From positions 310,001 to 374,000 of the forward strand of contig NZ_JAIUGV010000005.1 of NCBI RefSeq assembly GCF_020164745.1: a stretch of DNA of 64,000 bases, in the 5' to 3' direction. This DNA is from Mesorhizobium sp. ES1-4 (GTDB lineage Bacteria > Pseudomonadota > Alphaproteobacteria > Rhizobiales > Rhizobiaceae). Position 1 is the first letter of the stretch. Each line of letters begins with the position of its first letter. Below the pieces are notes generated by a model, which was not told the DNA's origin, ran no database searches, and saw only the letters and a program-made list of their open reading frames with translations. The translations under genes were made by a program, and so were the position numbers. Below, in pieces: positions 26,691 through 34,706 of the stretch.

Positions 26691-26713
26691 GCCTGGTTCT
26701 GGCGAACGCATAC

Positions 26714-26775
26714 TTTCCTCTACCCCGTCGATCGGGGGAGAGGTGTCGAGCGGAGCTCGACGGAGTGGGGGTTGA
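26714..26775 (+). repeat. REP-like intergenic palindrome, copy 3
   Basis: Same orientation as copy 1, reading TTTCCTCTACCCCGTCGATC then GGGGGAGAGGTGTCGAGC, GGAGCTCGACGGAGTGGGGG. The first stem has a CTCTACCCC mismatch. It lies 36 bases from the 3' end of the minus-strand methyltransferase gene, so the three copies occupy the whole convergent gap between two genes and could act in transcript termination or stability. Confidence 0.78.
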
Positions 26776-26811
26776 CTGTTTATCAAGAGAGTTACGAACG
26801 CGCTTTCAGTG

Positions 26812-27486
26812 TCACTGCCTGTTGGTGGCGATCCAGATGACGTGACGCGCGCCACGCTTGCCGTTGGCGCGCGTGTTGACCTCCTCGACCGCGAAACCTG
26901 CCTGTTTCAGCCGTCGCGCGAAGCCGGCATCCGGTCCCTGCGACCATACGGCAAGGACGCCGCCCGGTTTCAGGGCGGTGCGCGCCGCGCCAAGGCCGGC
27001 GGCGCTATAGAGGGCGTCATTGCCCTTGTGGACGATGCCTTCGGGGCCATTGTCGACATCGAGCAGGATCGCGTCCCAGGCACTAGGCGCGGACCGTATC
27101 AACCGGCCGACATCCATCTCGCGGATGGAGACGCGAGGGTCGTCGAGCGAGCCGGCGAAAATCTCGGTCATCGGGCCACGCGCCCAGGCGACGACGGCAG
27201 GCACGAGTTCCGCGACAACGATTTGCGCATTGTTGCCCAATTCGGTGAGGGCGGCGCGCAGCGTAAAGCCCATGCCAAGGCCGCCAATCAGTATCCTCGG
27301 CTGAAGATGGCCGGCAATCCTTTGGCACGATAGTTTCGCCAGCGCTTCCTCGGAGCCGCTCAGCCGGCTGTTCATCAGCTCGTTGGTGCCGAGCATGATC
27401 GAGAATTCGGAACCGCGCCTTTTGAGACGAAGCTCCTGCGAACCGTCCGGGGTCTTTGCCGAATCGAGCTGGACCCAGGGAATCAT
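26812..27486 (-). CDS. spermidine-synthase-like Rossmann methyltransferase family protein
   Basis: 224 residues. A class I SAM-fold nucleotide-binding core is clear: ILIGGLGMGFTLRAAL (motif I), then VVAELVPAVVAWARG, DVGRLI, and AILLDVDNGPEG (motif IV-like). It resembles the spermidine synthase superfamily but is short and lacks the N-terminal beta domain, so aminopropyl transfer should not be assumed. It is cytoplasmic. The gene is downstream of the yhhQ gene on the same strand with a 3-base gap, implying co-transcription and shared control by the leader described there. Confidence 0.8.
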   Translation of the reverse strand: MIPWVQLDSAKTPDGSQELRLKRRGSEFSIMLGTNELMNSRLSGSEEALAKLSCQRIAGHLQPRILIGGLGMGFTLRAALTELGNNAQIVVAELVPAVVAWARGPMTEIFAGSLDDPRVSIREMDVGRLIRSAPSAWDAILLDVDNGPEGIVHKGNDALYSAAGLGAARTALKPGGVLAVWSQGPDAGFARRLKQAGFAVEEVNTRANGKRGARHVIWIATNRQ

Positions 27487-27489
27487 GGT

Positions 27490-28170
27490 TCAAGCCGCGA
27501 CAGCCGGCTGGCTCCAGTGGGCGGCGAGCAGCCGATAAGGGATCAGTGCCACGACGGCGATGATCAGCTTCACGCTGAGGTCGCCGAGCGCCCAGGACAC
27601 CCAGCGCATGGCGTCGATATGGAACAGGCCCATCAACGGGGTGCTTTCGAGCGCAAAGCCGTCGCTTGGGCCGGCGAAGGCAAAGGCTGCTGAAAAGGCC
27701 ACACTGAAGAACACGACGGTGTCGAACACCGATCCGACCAGCGTGCCCAAGATTGGCGCGCGCCACCAGCTCTGCCGGCGCAGGCGGTTGAAAACAGTGA
27801 CGTCGAGCAGCTGTGCGGTCAGAAAGGCAGCGCCGGAAGCGGCCGCGATGCGTACCAGCCGGTCAGCGGCGGTCTCGAATTCAATGAAGCCATGGCGGAA
27901 CAGGAAGGGCGGGATAAGGATCGAGCACACCACCGCCGTCATGAAGCCGACAAAGACGATCCGGCGCGCCACGGCTGGCCCGTAGCGACGGTTGGCGAGG
28001 TCGGTGACCAGGAAGGAAAAGGGGTAGGTGAAAGCGCCCCAGGTGAGCAGGTCGGCCAGCGACAGGCCGCCGATCTGGCCCTGCATGGGGAACTGCACGA
28101 GGATGTTCGATGCCACGACGACAAGCGCCATGGCGGCCACAAAGGGCAGGTATCGCGAGAAGAAAGACAT
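27490..28170 (-). CDS. queuosine precursor transporter, YhhQ/VUT family (COG1738)
   Basis: 226 residues with about six hydrophobic segments (for example 8-26, 33-52, 65-88, 100-125, 150-175, 190-215), the polar motif SFLVTDLANRRYG and the LTAQLLDVTVFN segment typical of the family. YhhQ imports queuosine precursors (preQ0/preQ1) across the inner membrane for tRNA modification. The start ATG 28170 is chosen because it fits the family N-terminus, has AGGA 8 bases upstream, and is the base-pairing partner inside the apparent preQ1-I riboswitch; an extension to 28278 would be untypical. Confidence 0.9.
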   Translation of the reverse strand: MSFFSRYLPFVAAMALVVVASNILVQFPMQGQIGGLSLADLLTWGAFTYPFSFLVTDLANRRYGPAVARRIVFVGFMTAVVCSILIPPFLFRHGFIEFETAADRLVRIAAASGAAFLTAQLLDVTVFNRLRRQSWWRAPILGTLVGSVFDTVVFFSVAFSAAFAFAGPSDGFALESTPLMGLFHIDAMRWVSWALGDLSVKLIIAVVALIPYRLLAAHWSQPAVAA

Positions 28171-28197
28171 TTTTTTATCCTGGGTAATGGAACCAGC
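28168..28197 (-). promoter_or_regulatory. putative preQ1-I riboswitch overlapping the yhhQ start codon
   Basis: On the minus strand the leader reads CTGG-TTCCATTAC-CCAG followed by GATAAAAAA and then ATG. CTGG (28196-28193) and CCAG (28183-28180) form P1. The loop begins TTC, as in known preQ1-I loops, and contains CAT (28189-28187). The A-rich tail ATAAAAAA is identical to the tail I remember from the Bacillus queC aptamer. In that aptamer the second helix pairs UAG with CUA; here CAT can pair with ATG of the start codon. The probable ribosome site AGGA overlaps the 3' arm of P1. Ligand binding would hide both. The downstream gene is a known preQ1-riboswitch target family. Confidence 0.75.
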
Positions 28198-28277
28198 GGA
28201 GCATGATGCCATCAGGCAGCGCTCGCTTCGAAATCGAGCATCGGATTGCCGGACCTTGCGCATCCATCCGATGCCCA

Positions 28278-28300
28278 TTGGCCAACGAGACGTTGGCCAA
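28278..28300 (-). terminator. stem-loop downstream of rpmB
   Basis: TTGGCCAAC and GTTGGCCAA form a perfect 9-base stem around a 5-base loop, 29 bases after the rpmB stop in its direction of transcription. No T tract follows, so it may be a weak or factor-assisted terminator or an mRNA-stabilising hairpin between rpmB and the yhhQ leader. Confidence 0.45.
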
Positions 28301-28328
28301 GGCGGTCGTCCCCCGCCTTTATCCGATG

Positions 28329-28625
28329 TTAAGCAGCGACCTGCTCGGCCAGCTTCTTGGCGATCTGCTTCTTCAAGAGGCGCGCGCGCTGCGACAGCTC
28401 CTTGACGTCGGCCTTGGCCAGGAAGGCATCCAATCCGCCACGATGTTCGACCGAACGCAGCGCGTTGGCCGAAATGCGCAGGCGCACGTTCTGGTTCAGC
28501 GCTTCCGAAATCAGCGTCACATTGACGAGGTTCGGCAGGAAACGACGCTTGGTCTTGTTGTTGGCGTGGCTCACATTGTTGCCGGTCTGGACTGCCTTGG
28601 CAGTGAGTTCGCAGGTGCGGGACAT
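28329..28625 (-). CDS. rpmB: 50S ribosomal protein L28
   Basis: 98 residues from ATG 28625 ([20 protein letters not shown]), the normal alphaproteobacterial start and length. Conserved elements include [14 protein letters not shown] and the [21 protein letters not shown] segment. It lacks the zinc-binding CXXC pairs of C+ paralogues, having only one N-terminal cysteine, so it is the zinc-independent form. It is a component of the large ribosomal subunit. The gene stands between the yhhQ leader and a divergent DUF3108 gene. Confidence 0.97.
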   Translation of the reverse strand: MSRTCELTAKAVQTGNNVSHANNKTKRRFLPNLVNVTLISEALNQNVRLRISANALRSVEHRGGLDAFLAKADVKELSQRARLLKKQIAKKLAEQVAA

Positions 28626-28884
28626 GGTTCTAACCTTCAATTCTCTCGTGACCTGCCAAACCTTTGTGCCCACGCCGGGTGGCGCGCGGTTCTGGTCAGG
28701 CGGCCTTATGGAAAAGTTGGCGTTCCATAGTTGCATTTCACCGGGGCGTCAAGCTCCGGCTCGCCCACGGAAGCGCCCGGCATTTCATATTAAGGCCGGA
28801 TTTCATCCTAATAAGCGGTCTCATAGGGACATGCCAGACCGGAGCCGCCCGCCTCCGGCCGAAAATCAAGGATCCGCTCCCGCC

Positions 28885-29673
28885 ATGCCTCGTTCGTCTC
28901 ACGTGCTTGTTGCCGCGCTTGCCATCGCCCTGCCGTCCGCCGCGTCAGCTGCCTCGCCGCAATCGTTCAAGGGCGAATACACGGTGTCGTTCTTGGGTCT
29001 CTCGATCGCCAGGTCGACCTTCTCGAGCCACTATGAGAACGGTGCCTACGCGATCGAAGGCACCGTCAAGGCCGCTGGACTCGCCAGGCTGTTCGACGAC
29101 ACGCGTGGCACGATCTCGTCCAAAGGCACGATTTCAGGCAAGAAGATGGTGCCGCAGGCATTTCGTGCCGATTACACCTCGGGCAAGAAGGCATCCGTGG
29201 TCGACATCCGCTTCACCAATGGTGCCGTGACGTCGACGCAGGTCATCCCCGCCCCGGGCAAGCGCGACCCCAACAACTGGGTGCCGGTCGGCGCCCGCGA
29301 CCTGGCCTCGGTGCTTGATCCGATGGCCGCCACGGTCATTCATGCCGACAGCCTCGACCAGGTCTGCGGCCGCAAGGTCAAGTTCTATGATGGCGAGATG
29401 CGTGCCGACCTGACGCTGACCTATGCCTCGAAAGGAACGATCTCGGTGCCGGGCTACAAGGGCGACACCGTCACCTGCCAAATGGGGTTCGAGCCGGTGG
29501 CCGGCTATCGCAAGGGCCGCAAGGCGCTCAACTATCTCAAGAACAAAAGCCGCATGATGGTGACGTTTGCACCGCTCGGCCAAACCGGCGTATATGCGCC
29601 GATACACGCCACGGTCGGAACGCAGATCGGCACCTTGACCATCAGCGCCGGGCGTTTCGAAGCGGTACAATAA
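28885..29673 (+). CDS. DUF3108 family secreted protein
   Basis: 262 residues starting at ATG 28885, which gives a clean signal peptide (MPRSSHVLVAALAIALPSAA, cleavage near ASA). The mature part begins FKGEYTVSFLGLSIARSTFS, typical of DUF3108, and continues with repeated beta-rich segments. An earlier in-frame ATG about 18 codons upstream would bury the signal peptide. It is probably periplasmic; the function of DUF3108 proteins is unknown. It is divergent from rpmB and precedes the YhhN-like gene by about 160 bases. Confidence 0.82.
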   Translation: MPRSSHVLVAALAIALPSAASAASPQSFKGEYTVSFLGLSIARSTFSSHYENGAYAIEGTVKAAGLARLFDDTRGTISSKGTISGKKMVPQAFRADYTSGKKASVVDIRFTNGAVTSTQVIPAPGKRDPNNWVPVGARDLASVLDPMAATVIHADSLDQVCGRKVKFYDGEMRADLTLTYASKGTISVPGYKGDTVTCQMGFEPVAGYRKGRKALNYLKNKSRMMVTFAPLGQTGVYAPIHATVGTQIGTLTISAGRFEAVQ

Positions 29674-29837
29674 GGCACGCCACCGGGGACAGAATGGGGC
29701 GCGCCACCTGGAGGCGGAATGGGGCGCGCAACACTGATCGGCTTTTCGGCGGTCGCCATATGGGCGTTGCTGACGGATGCGTCCGGCAAGATGCCATTCC
29801 TGTTGTCGGCGACTTTCTCGATCGCCGGAGCCCGGGC

Positions 29838-30512
29838 ATGACGATGCCGTTTGCCGGCGGCATCGACGCCACCGCCAATGCAACGCTGATCTTTTCGGTG
29901 GTCGCGGCGGTGATCTATGCCTTTACGGCTGGCATGCCGCCGACACTGGCCCGCTCGGCGGCAAAGACGCTCGCCGTGACCATGCTCGCCGTGCTCGCCG
30001 GCATGCAGGGCGGTCCGCCGCTGCTGGTCGCCGCGCTTGCGCTCAGCGCCATTGGCGACGCCTTCCTTTCGCGCGACGGGGAAAAGGCATTTCTCGGCGG
30101 ACTGGCGAGCTTTCTCGTCGCCCACATCGTCTATGTCGCGCTGTTCCTGCGTGGCGGCGGCGGGCTGGACGTGCTTGCGGCCGAGTCCTGGCGGGGCGCG
30201 ATTGCACTGGCCATGGCGGTGTTCGCGATCGCAATGCTGGCGGCGCTCTGGCGCCGCGTTGGGTCTGGCCTGCGGGTTCCGATCGCCGTCTACGTCGCGG
30301 CCATCCTCGCCATGGGCATCTCGGCGCTGACGACGGGCAGCCCTTTGGTTGTCGGCGGTGCGGTGCTGTTCATGGCATCCGACGGGCTGCTCGCCACGGA
30401 GAAATTCCTGGTGGCGGCCATCTCGCCGCATCGTGCCTGGATGCGCCTTGCCGTCTGGGTGCTGTATTACGCCGCCCAGCTGGCAATCACCTTCGGCTTC
30501 CTGCTGGTTTAG
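29838..30512 (+). CDS. YhhN-family membrane protein (lysoplasmalogenase-like)
   Basis: 224 residues from ATG 29838, preceded by GGAG; a longer in-frame extension to 29694 reads as low-complexity non-family sequence. Seven to eight hydrophobic segments are spread over the length, with the family motifs ALSAIGDAFLS and MASDGLLATEKF, whose Asp residues are thought catalytic in TMEM86/YhhN lysoplasmalogenases. An inner-membrane hydrolase of ether lipids is the family model; activity in rhizobia is not established. Its stop overlaps the convergent DUF985 gene by four bases. Confidence 0.85.
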   Translation: MTMPFAGGIDATANATLIFSVVAAVIYAFTAGMPPTLARSAAKTLAVTMLAVLAGMQGGPPLLVAALALSAIGDAFLSRDGEKAFLGGLASFLVAHIVYVALFLRGGGGLDVLAAESWRGAIALAMAVFAIAMLAALWRRVGSGLRVPIAVYVAAILAMGISALTTGSPLVVGGAVLFMASDGLLATEKFLVAAISPHRAWMRLAVWVLYYAAQLAITFGFLLV

Positions 30513-30928
30513 GGCTGCCAGCCCGGTTCGGCCAGTTCGAATGCGGCGAAATCAAAGCCCGGCGCGACGGTACAGCCGACCAGCGTCCATTCGCCAAGGC
30601 TGCGCGCCGATTGCCACCAACCCGCCGGCACGACGATCTGCGGCCGTTCGCCGGCCGCGAGGTCGATGCCGAGGACCTGCTCGACAACGGCGCCGCCTTC
30701 ATCCGACATGGACAGCGCCAGCGGGGCACCGGCATGGAAATGCCAGACCTCGGCCGCATCCTTGACCCGATGCCAGGCCGAAAGCTGATCCCGTTCCAGC
30801 AGAAAATAGATTGCGGTCGAATGGCCGCGCGCACCGCCGGCTGCGTCGCGAAAGGTTTCCGCGTACCAGCCGCCTTCCGGATGCCGCTTCAGTGCGAGTG
30901 TTGCTATGATTTCCGCGGAACGGGTCAT
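30509..30928 (-). CDS. cupin-fold DUF985 protein
   Basis: 139 residues from ATG 30928. The DUF985 cupin is recognised by LKRHPEGGWYAETFRD, then STAIYFLLER, the HRVKDAAEVWHFHAG barrel segment and VPAGWWQSARSLGEWTLVGC. Small DUF985 cupins are cytoplasmic with no settled reaction. It lies 22 bases downstream of gloB on the same strand and is likely co-transcribed with it. Confidence 0.87.
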   Translation of the reverse strand: MTRSAEIIATLALKRHPEGGWYAETFRDAAGGARGHSTAIYFLLERDQLSAWHRVKDAAEVWHFHAGAPLALSMSDEGGAVVEQVLGIDLAAGERPQIVVPAGWWQSARSLGEWTLVGCTVAPGFDFAAFELAEPGWQP

Positions 30929-30950
30929 TTGCAAAAAGTTGGCCTGGCGC

Positions 30951-31718
30951 TCAGAAATTGTCCTTGCGCTTGCGGATCTCGGCGAAGACCTCGGCATCCC
31001 CGGCCTTTTCCATGCCCAGATGCCTGCGGATTGCCGGATCGTGCCAGCGCAGGAAGGGATTGGTCGACAGTTCCTCGCCGATCGTCGTCGGCAGTGTCGG
31101 CTTGTTGTCGACCCGCAGTGTCTCGATCCGCGCGGCGCGCTCCTTCAATGCGGAATTGGTGGGGTCGACGCTCAACGCGAAACGGGCGTTGGCGAGCGTG
31201 TATTCGTGACCGCAATAGACCGTCGTCTCTGCCGGAAGGGCCGCGAGCTTCTTCAGCGATTCGTACATCACCGGCGGCTTGCATTCGAACAGCCGCCCGC
31301 AACCCAGCGCGAACAGCGTATCCGCGGTGAACGCCACTTTCGATGCCGGCAGATGGTAGGAGACATGGCCGGCGGTATGCCCAGGCGTGGCGATCACCTC
31401 GATGCGCTCACCGCCGAGATGAAGGACGGAGCCTTCTTCGACCGTTTCGTCGATGCCGGGGATCCTGGCCTTTTCCGCCTCCGGACCGACGATGCGCAGC
31501 TTGAAGCGCTCCTTGAGCGCCAGATTGGCCTCGACGTGGTCGAGATGGTGATGCGTGGTCAGTATCATGGTCGGCGTCCAGCCGGTGCGATTGATCGCGG
31601 CAAGGATCGGCGCTTCCTCGGGTGCGTCGATGATCGCGGTCTGTCCGCTTTTGGGGTCATGCACCAGCACGCCGAAATTGTCGGTGCGGCACATGAACTG
31701 TTCGATTTCGACCGGCAT
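30951..31718 (-). CDS. gloB: hydroxyacylglutathione hydrolase (glyoxalase II)
   Basis: 255 residues from ATG 31718. The metallo-beta-lactamase signature THHHLDH is at 55-61, followed by [26 protein letters not shown] and [13 protein letters not shown], all metal ligands of glyoxalase II. The C-terminal substrate-binding helix region ([16 protein letters not shown]) is complete. It hydrolyses S-lactoylglutathione in methylglyoxal detoxification in the cytoplasm. The DUF985 gene follows downstream; a methyltransferase gene is divergent, 169 bases away. Confidence 0.95.
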   Translation of the reverse strand: MPVEIEQFMCRTDNFGVLVHDPKSGQTAIIDAPEEAPILAAINRTGWTPTMILTTHHHLDHVEANLALKERFKLRIVGPEAEKARIPGIDETVEEGSVLHLGGERIEVIATPGHTAGHVSYHLPASKVAFTADTLFALGCGRLFECKPPVMYESLKKLAALPAETTVYCGHEYTLANARFALSVDPTNSALKERAARIETLRVDNKPTLPTTIGEELSTNPFLRWHDPAIRRHLGMEKAGDAEVFAEIRKRKDNF

Positions 31719-31887
31719 CGCATGTCTCCATTCTGTCGCCGCAGACATAGGGCGCCAGCGCGCGGATGTCATCACAGGGCGACGAATGTCGTCCGGGGCA
31801 TGGCGATGACATGCGGACAAATCCGCAATCCCGGTCGCCTTGAGGGCTTTTGTTGAATCCGGCCGATATCGCGGCTACATCCCTGAC

Positions 31888-32664
31888 ATGCATTCCGACA
31901 TCGTCGATCTCCGTTCCTTCTATTCGACAACGCTCGGCCGGTTCGCCGAGCGCTCGATCACCATGGCGCTGTCGTCGATATGGGCCGCGGTGCCCAATGA
32001 GCGGCTGGTCGGCCTCGGCTATACCTTGCCCTGGCTGGAGCGCTTCGGCACCGACGCCGAGCGGGTCTTCGCCTTCATGCCGGCCACCCAGGGCGCCGTG
32101 GTCTGGCCGGCGACGGGGCCGACGGCAACGGCACTGGTCTTCGACGAGGAACTGCCGCTGGTCGATTCCTGCATCGACCGCATGCTGCTCGTCCATTCGC
32201 TCGAACATGTCGAAAACCCGCGCGAGACGCTGAACGAGATCTGGCGGGTGCTGTCGCCGGCGGGGCGCGTCGTCATCGTCGTGCCCAACCGGCGCGGTGT
32301 CTGGGCGCGCTTCGAACATACGCCGTTCGGCAACGGGCGGCCTTTCTCGCGCGGACAGCTGACGGAATTGCTGCGCGAGGCGAATTTCACGCCGGCAGCA
32401 TGGTCCGATGCGCTGTTTTTCCCGCCATCGCGGCGGCACTTCATGATGCGTTTCCACAATGTGCTGGAACGCGCCGGCCGGCGGCTGTGGCCGATCTTCT
32501 CGGGCGTCATCGTCGTCGAAGCGCAGAAGCGGCTTTACCAAGGCGTGCCGGTAGCCCAGCGCGCATCTCGCCGCGTCTTCGTGCCGGTGCTGTCGCCGCA
32601 TGGCGCCACACGGCTCGGCCGCCGGGCCGAGGCGTCCTCGGCCCGGCAACTGACACCTTCGTGA
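31888..32664 (+). CDS. class I SAM-dependent methyltransferase family protein
   Basis: 258 residues from ATG 31888 (MHSDIVDLRSFYSTTLGRFA). The first half resembles a methyltransferase with a modified SAM loop (LVGLGYTLPWLERFG), the later part is typical: LLVHSLEHVENPRETLNEIW, then GRVVIVVPNRRGVWARFEHT. The classical GxGxG is reduced to GLGYT, which is usual in this alphaproteobacterial subgroup found next to gloB. The substrate is unknown and the location cytoplasmic. It is divergent from gloB; the ABC transporter gene follows after 136 bases. Confidence 0.82.
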   Translation: MHSDIVDLRSFYSTTLGRFAERSITMALSSIWAAVPNERLVGLGYTLPWLERFGTDAERVFAFMPATQGAVVWPATGPTATALVFDEELPLVDSCIDRMLLVHSLEHVENPRETLNEIWRVLSPAGRVVIVVPNRRGVWARFEHTPFGNGRPFSRGQLTELLREANFTPAAWSDALFFPPSRRHFMMRFHNVLERAGRRLWPIFSGVIVVEAQKRLYQGVPVAQRASRRVFVPVLSPHGATRLGRRAEASSARQLTPS

Positions 32665-32800
32665 TCGCGATGGAAACTTGCATCGCGCGGCATCTTTCCG
32701 GCCTATCTGTCGTGCTGGCTCGCAGGATGGTCGAGGAGCTGCCGCCGTCGGCTCCCTTCATCCGGCTTCAGCTTCGCTACTGAACGCAGGGATCTCGGGT

Positions 32801-34618
32801 ATGGCCGATCAACTGGACAATCAGGCCACCGTTCAGCCGGTCGCCGTGGCCAGCAGCCTGCGCGATCAGGTGGCGACGATCAAGCGGGCGCTGATCGAAT
32901 CGCCGGTTCGCGAATGGTTGCTGTGGACGTCGGCAGGCATCATGGCCGTCATCGTCGCGACCTCGATCGGCCAGGTTCTGCTCAATCGCTGGAACCAGCC
33001 CTTTTACGACGCGCTCGCGCGCCGCGACATGGCGGCCTTCCTGCATCAGCTCCTTGTCTTTGCCATGATCGCCGGCGGGCTGCTGGTGCTCAACATCGGC
33101 CAGACGTGGCTCAACCAGATGATCCGGCTGAAGCTGCGCGAGGCGCTGACGCTGGATTTGATCGACCAATGGATGCGGCCGGCGCGTGCTTTCCGGCTGG
33201 CCAATGCCGGCGCCATTGGCGTCAACCCCGACCAGCGCATGCAGCAGGATGCCGCGCATCTGTCGGACCTGTCGACCGATCTAGGCGTCGGCCTGCTGCA
33301 GTCGTTCATCCTGCTGGTGTCGTTCGTCGGCGTGCTGTGGGAGCTGTCTTCGGGCTTCGTGTTCCACATTGGCGGCTGGTCGCTGGCGATCCCGGGCTAC
33401 ATGGTCTGGGCGGCGTTTCTCTATGCCGGGACCGCCTCCTGGCTGAGCTGGCTGGTCGGCCGGCCGCTCATCCGCCTCAACAGCGACCGGTATACGCGCG
33501 AAGCGGAGCTGCGCTCCTCGATGGTGCGGGTCAATGAGAATGTCGATGCCATCGCGCTGTACCGGGGCGAGGACGACGCCAAGCGACGGCTGGACCTCGA
33601 CCTCGGCACGGTGTTGCGTGCCATGCGGCGCATCTACACCGCCCAGATCAACCTGTCCTGGGTGACCGACACCTATGGCTGGATCACAGTGGTGGCGCCG
33701 ATCCTGGTTGCCTCGCCGGTCTATTTCTCGGGCGATATAAGCTTCGGCGGGCTGATGATGGCGGTCGGCGCCTTCAACCAGGTGCATTCGTCGTTGCGCT
33801 GGTTCATCAACAACATCGGCAGCATCGCCGACTGGCGTGCCACGCTGATGCGCGTCGCCGACTTCCGTATCGCGCTCGATGAAACCGACGTGCTGCACGA
33901 CAAGGAGAAGCGTATCTCCTTCGGTGAAAACGCCAATGGCAGCCTGACGTTCGAGAAACTCCAGGTGGCCTCGCCGGAGGGCTGCACAAAACTCTCCGAC
34001 CTGCATGTCGAAATCCGTGCCGGCGAGCGCGTGATGATCACCGGCGAGCCCGGCGCCGGCAAGACGCTGCTCTTCCGCGCCATTGCCGGCCTGTGGCCAT
34101 GGGGAAGCGGGAAGATCGGCATGCCGGCGGGAGAAGTCCCCATCTTCGTGCCGCGTGTCCCGTATTTCCCGGCCGGTACGTTGCGCGAGGTCCTTGACCA
34201 TCCCCTTGGCGCAGTCCCGGCAAGCGATGCCGATATTTCGGCGGTGCTTGCCGAAGTCGGCCTCGAGCGGCTGTCCTCCTCGCTCGACCGGTCGGCCCGC
34301 TGGGAGCGCGAGTTGGGCGATGACGAACAGCGATCGCTCGCCTTCGCCAGGCTTGCCTTGCGGAAACCGAAATGGGTGATCATCGATGAAGCGATGGATG
34401 CGTTCGACGGCCCGTCGCTGAGGCGTGTGCTGTCGCTGCTTGATAAGCATCTGACGGGCGCCGCGATCATCAATATTGGACGCGGCCTGCACAACAGCCA
34501 GTTCTTTCCGCGGTCCCTGACGATCGTGAAGGATACCGGCGCGCCCGCGCTGAAACCCGTCCACGTCAGGGCAGGTGCCATCGAACCGCCGCCGGTCGCC
34601 GCCCGGCGCAAGAAATAG
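32801..34618 (+). CDS. ABC transporter, fused permease-ATPase of the SbmA/YddA type
   Basis: 605 residues starting at ATG 32801. An N-terminal membrane domain of six hydrophobic segments (about 40-300) carries the family motif LNRWNQPFYDALARRD near 62-77. The C-terminal nucleotide-binding domain has Walker A GEPGAGKTLL and Walker B KWVIIDEAMDAFD, with the signature degenerated to LGDDEQRSLAFARL. Relatives include BacA/SbmA and ABCD peroxisomal transporters that move peptides or fatty acyl derivatives; this one has its own ATPase domain. The substrate cannot be inferred. A glycosyltransferase gene converges downstream. Confidence 0.87.
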   Translation: MADQLDNQATVQPVAVASSLRDQVATIKRALIESPVREWLLWTSAGIMAVIVATSIGQVLLNRWNQPFYDALARRDMAAFLHQLLVFAMIAGGLLVLNIGQTWLNQMIRLKLREALTLDLIDQWMRPARAFRLANAGAIGVNPDQRMQQDAAHLSDLSTDLGVGLLQSFILLVSFVGVLWELSSGFVFHIGGWSLAIPGYMVWAAFLYAGTASWLSWLVGRPLIRLNSDRYTREAELRSSMVRVNENVDAIALYRGEDDAKRRLDLDLGTVLRAMRRIYTAQINLSWVTDTYGWITVVAPILVASPVYFSGDISFGGLMMAVGAFNQVHSSLRWFINNIGSIADWRATLMRVADFRIALDETDVLHDKEKRISFGENANGSLTFEKLQVASPEGCTKLSDLHVEIRAGERVMITGEPGAGKTLLFRAIAGLWPWGSGKIGMPAGEVPIFVPRVPYFPAGTLREVLDHPLGAVPASDADISAVLAEVGLERLSSSLDRSARWERELGDDEQRSLAFARLALRKPKWVIIDEAMDAFDGPSLRRVLSLLDKHLTGAAIINIGRGLHNSQFFPRSLTIVKDTGAPALKPVHVRAGAIEPPPVAARRKK

Positions 34619-34706
34619 CTGCTTTCGGAACTTGACCGGTGGGATTCGGGGACGTTTTGGGCACGTCCTTGCCCCAAATCCGCGGGTCCTTCCGGGCGAG
34701 AGGCAA

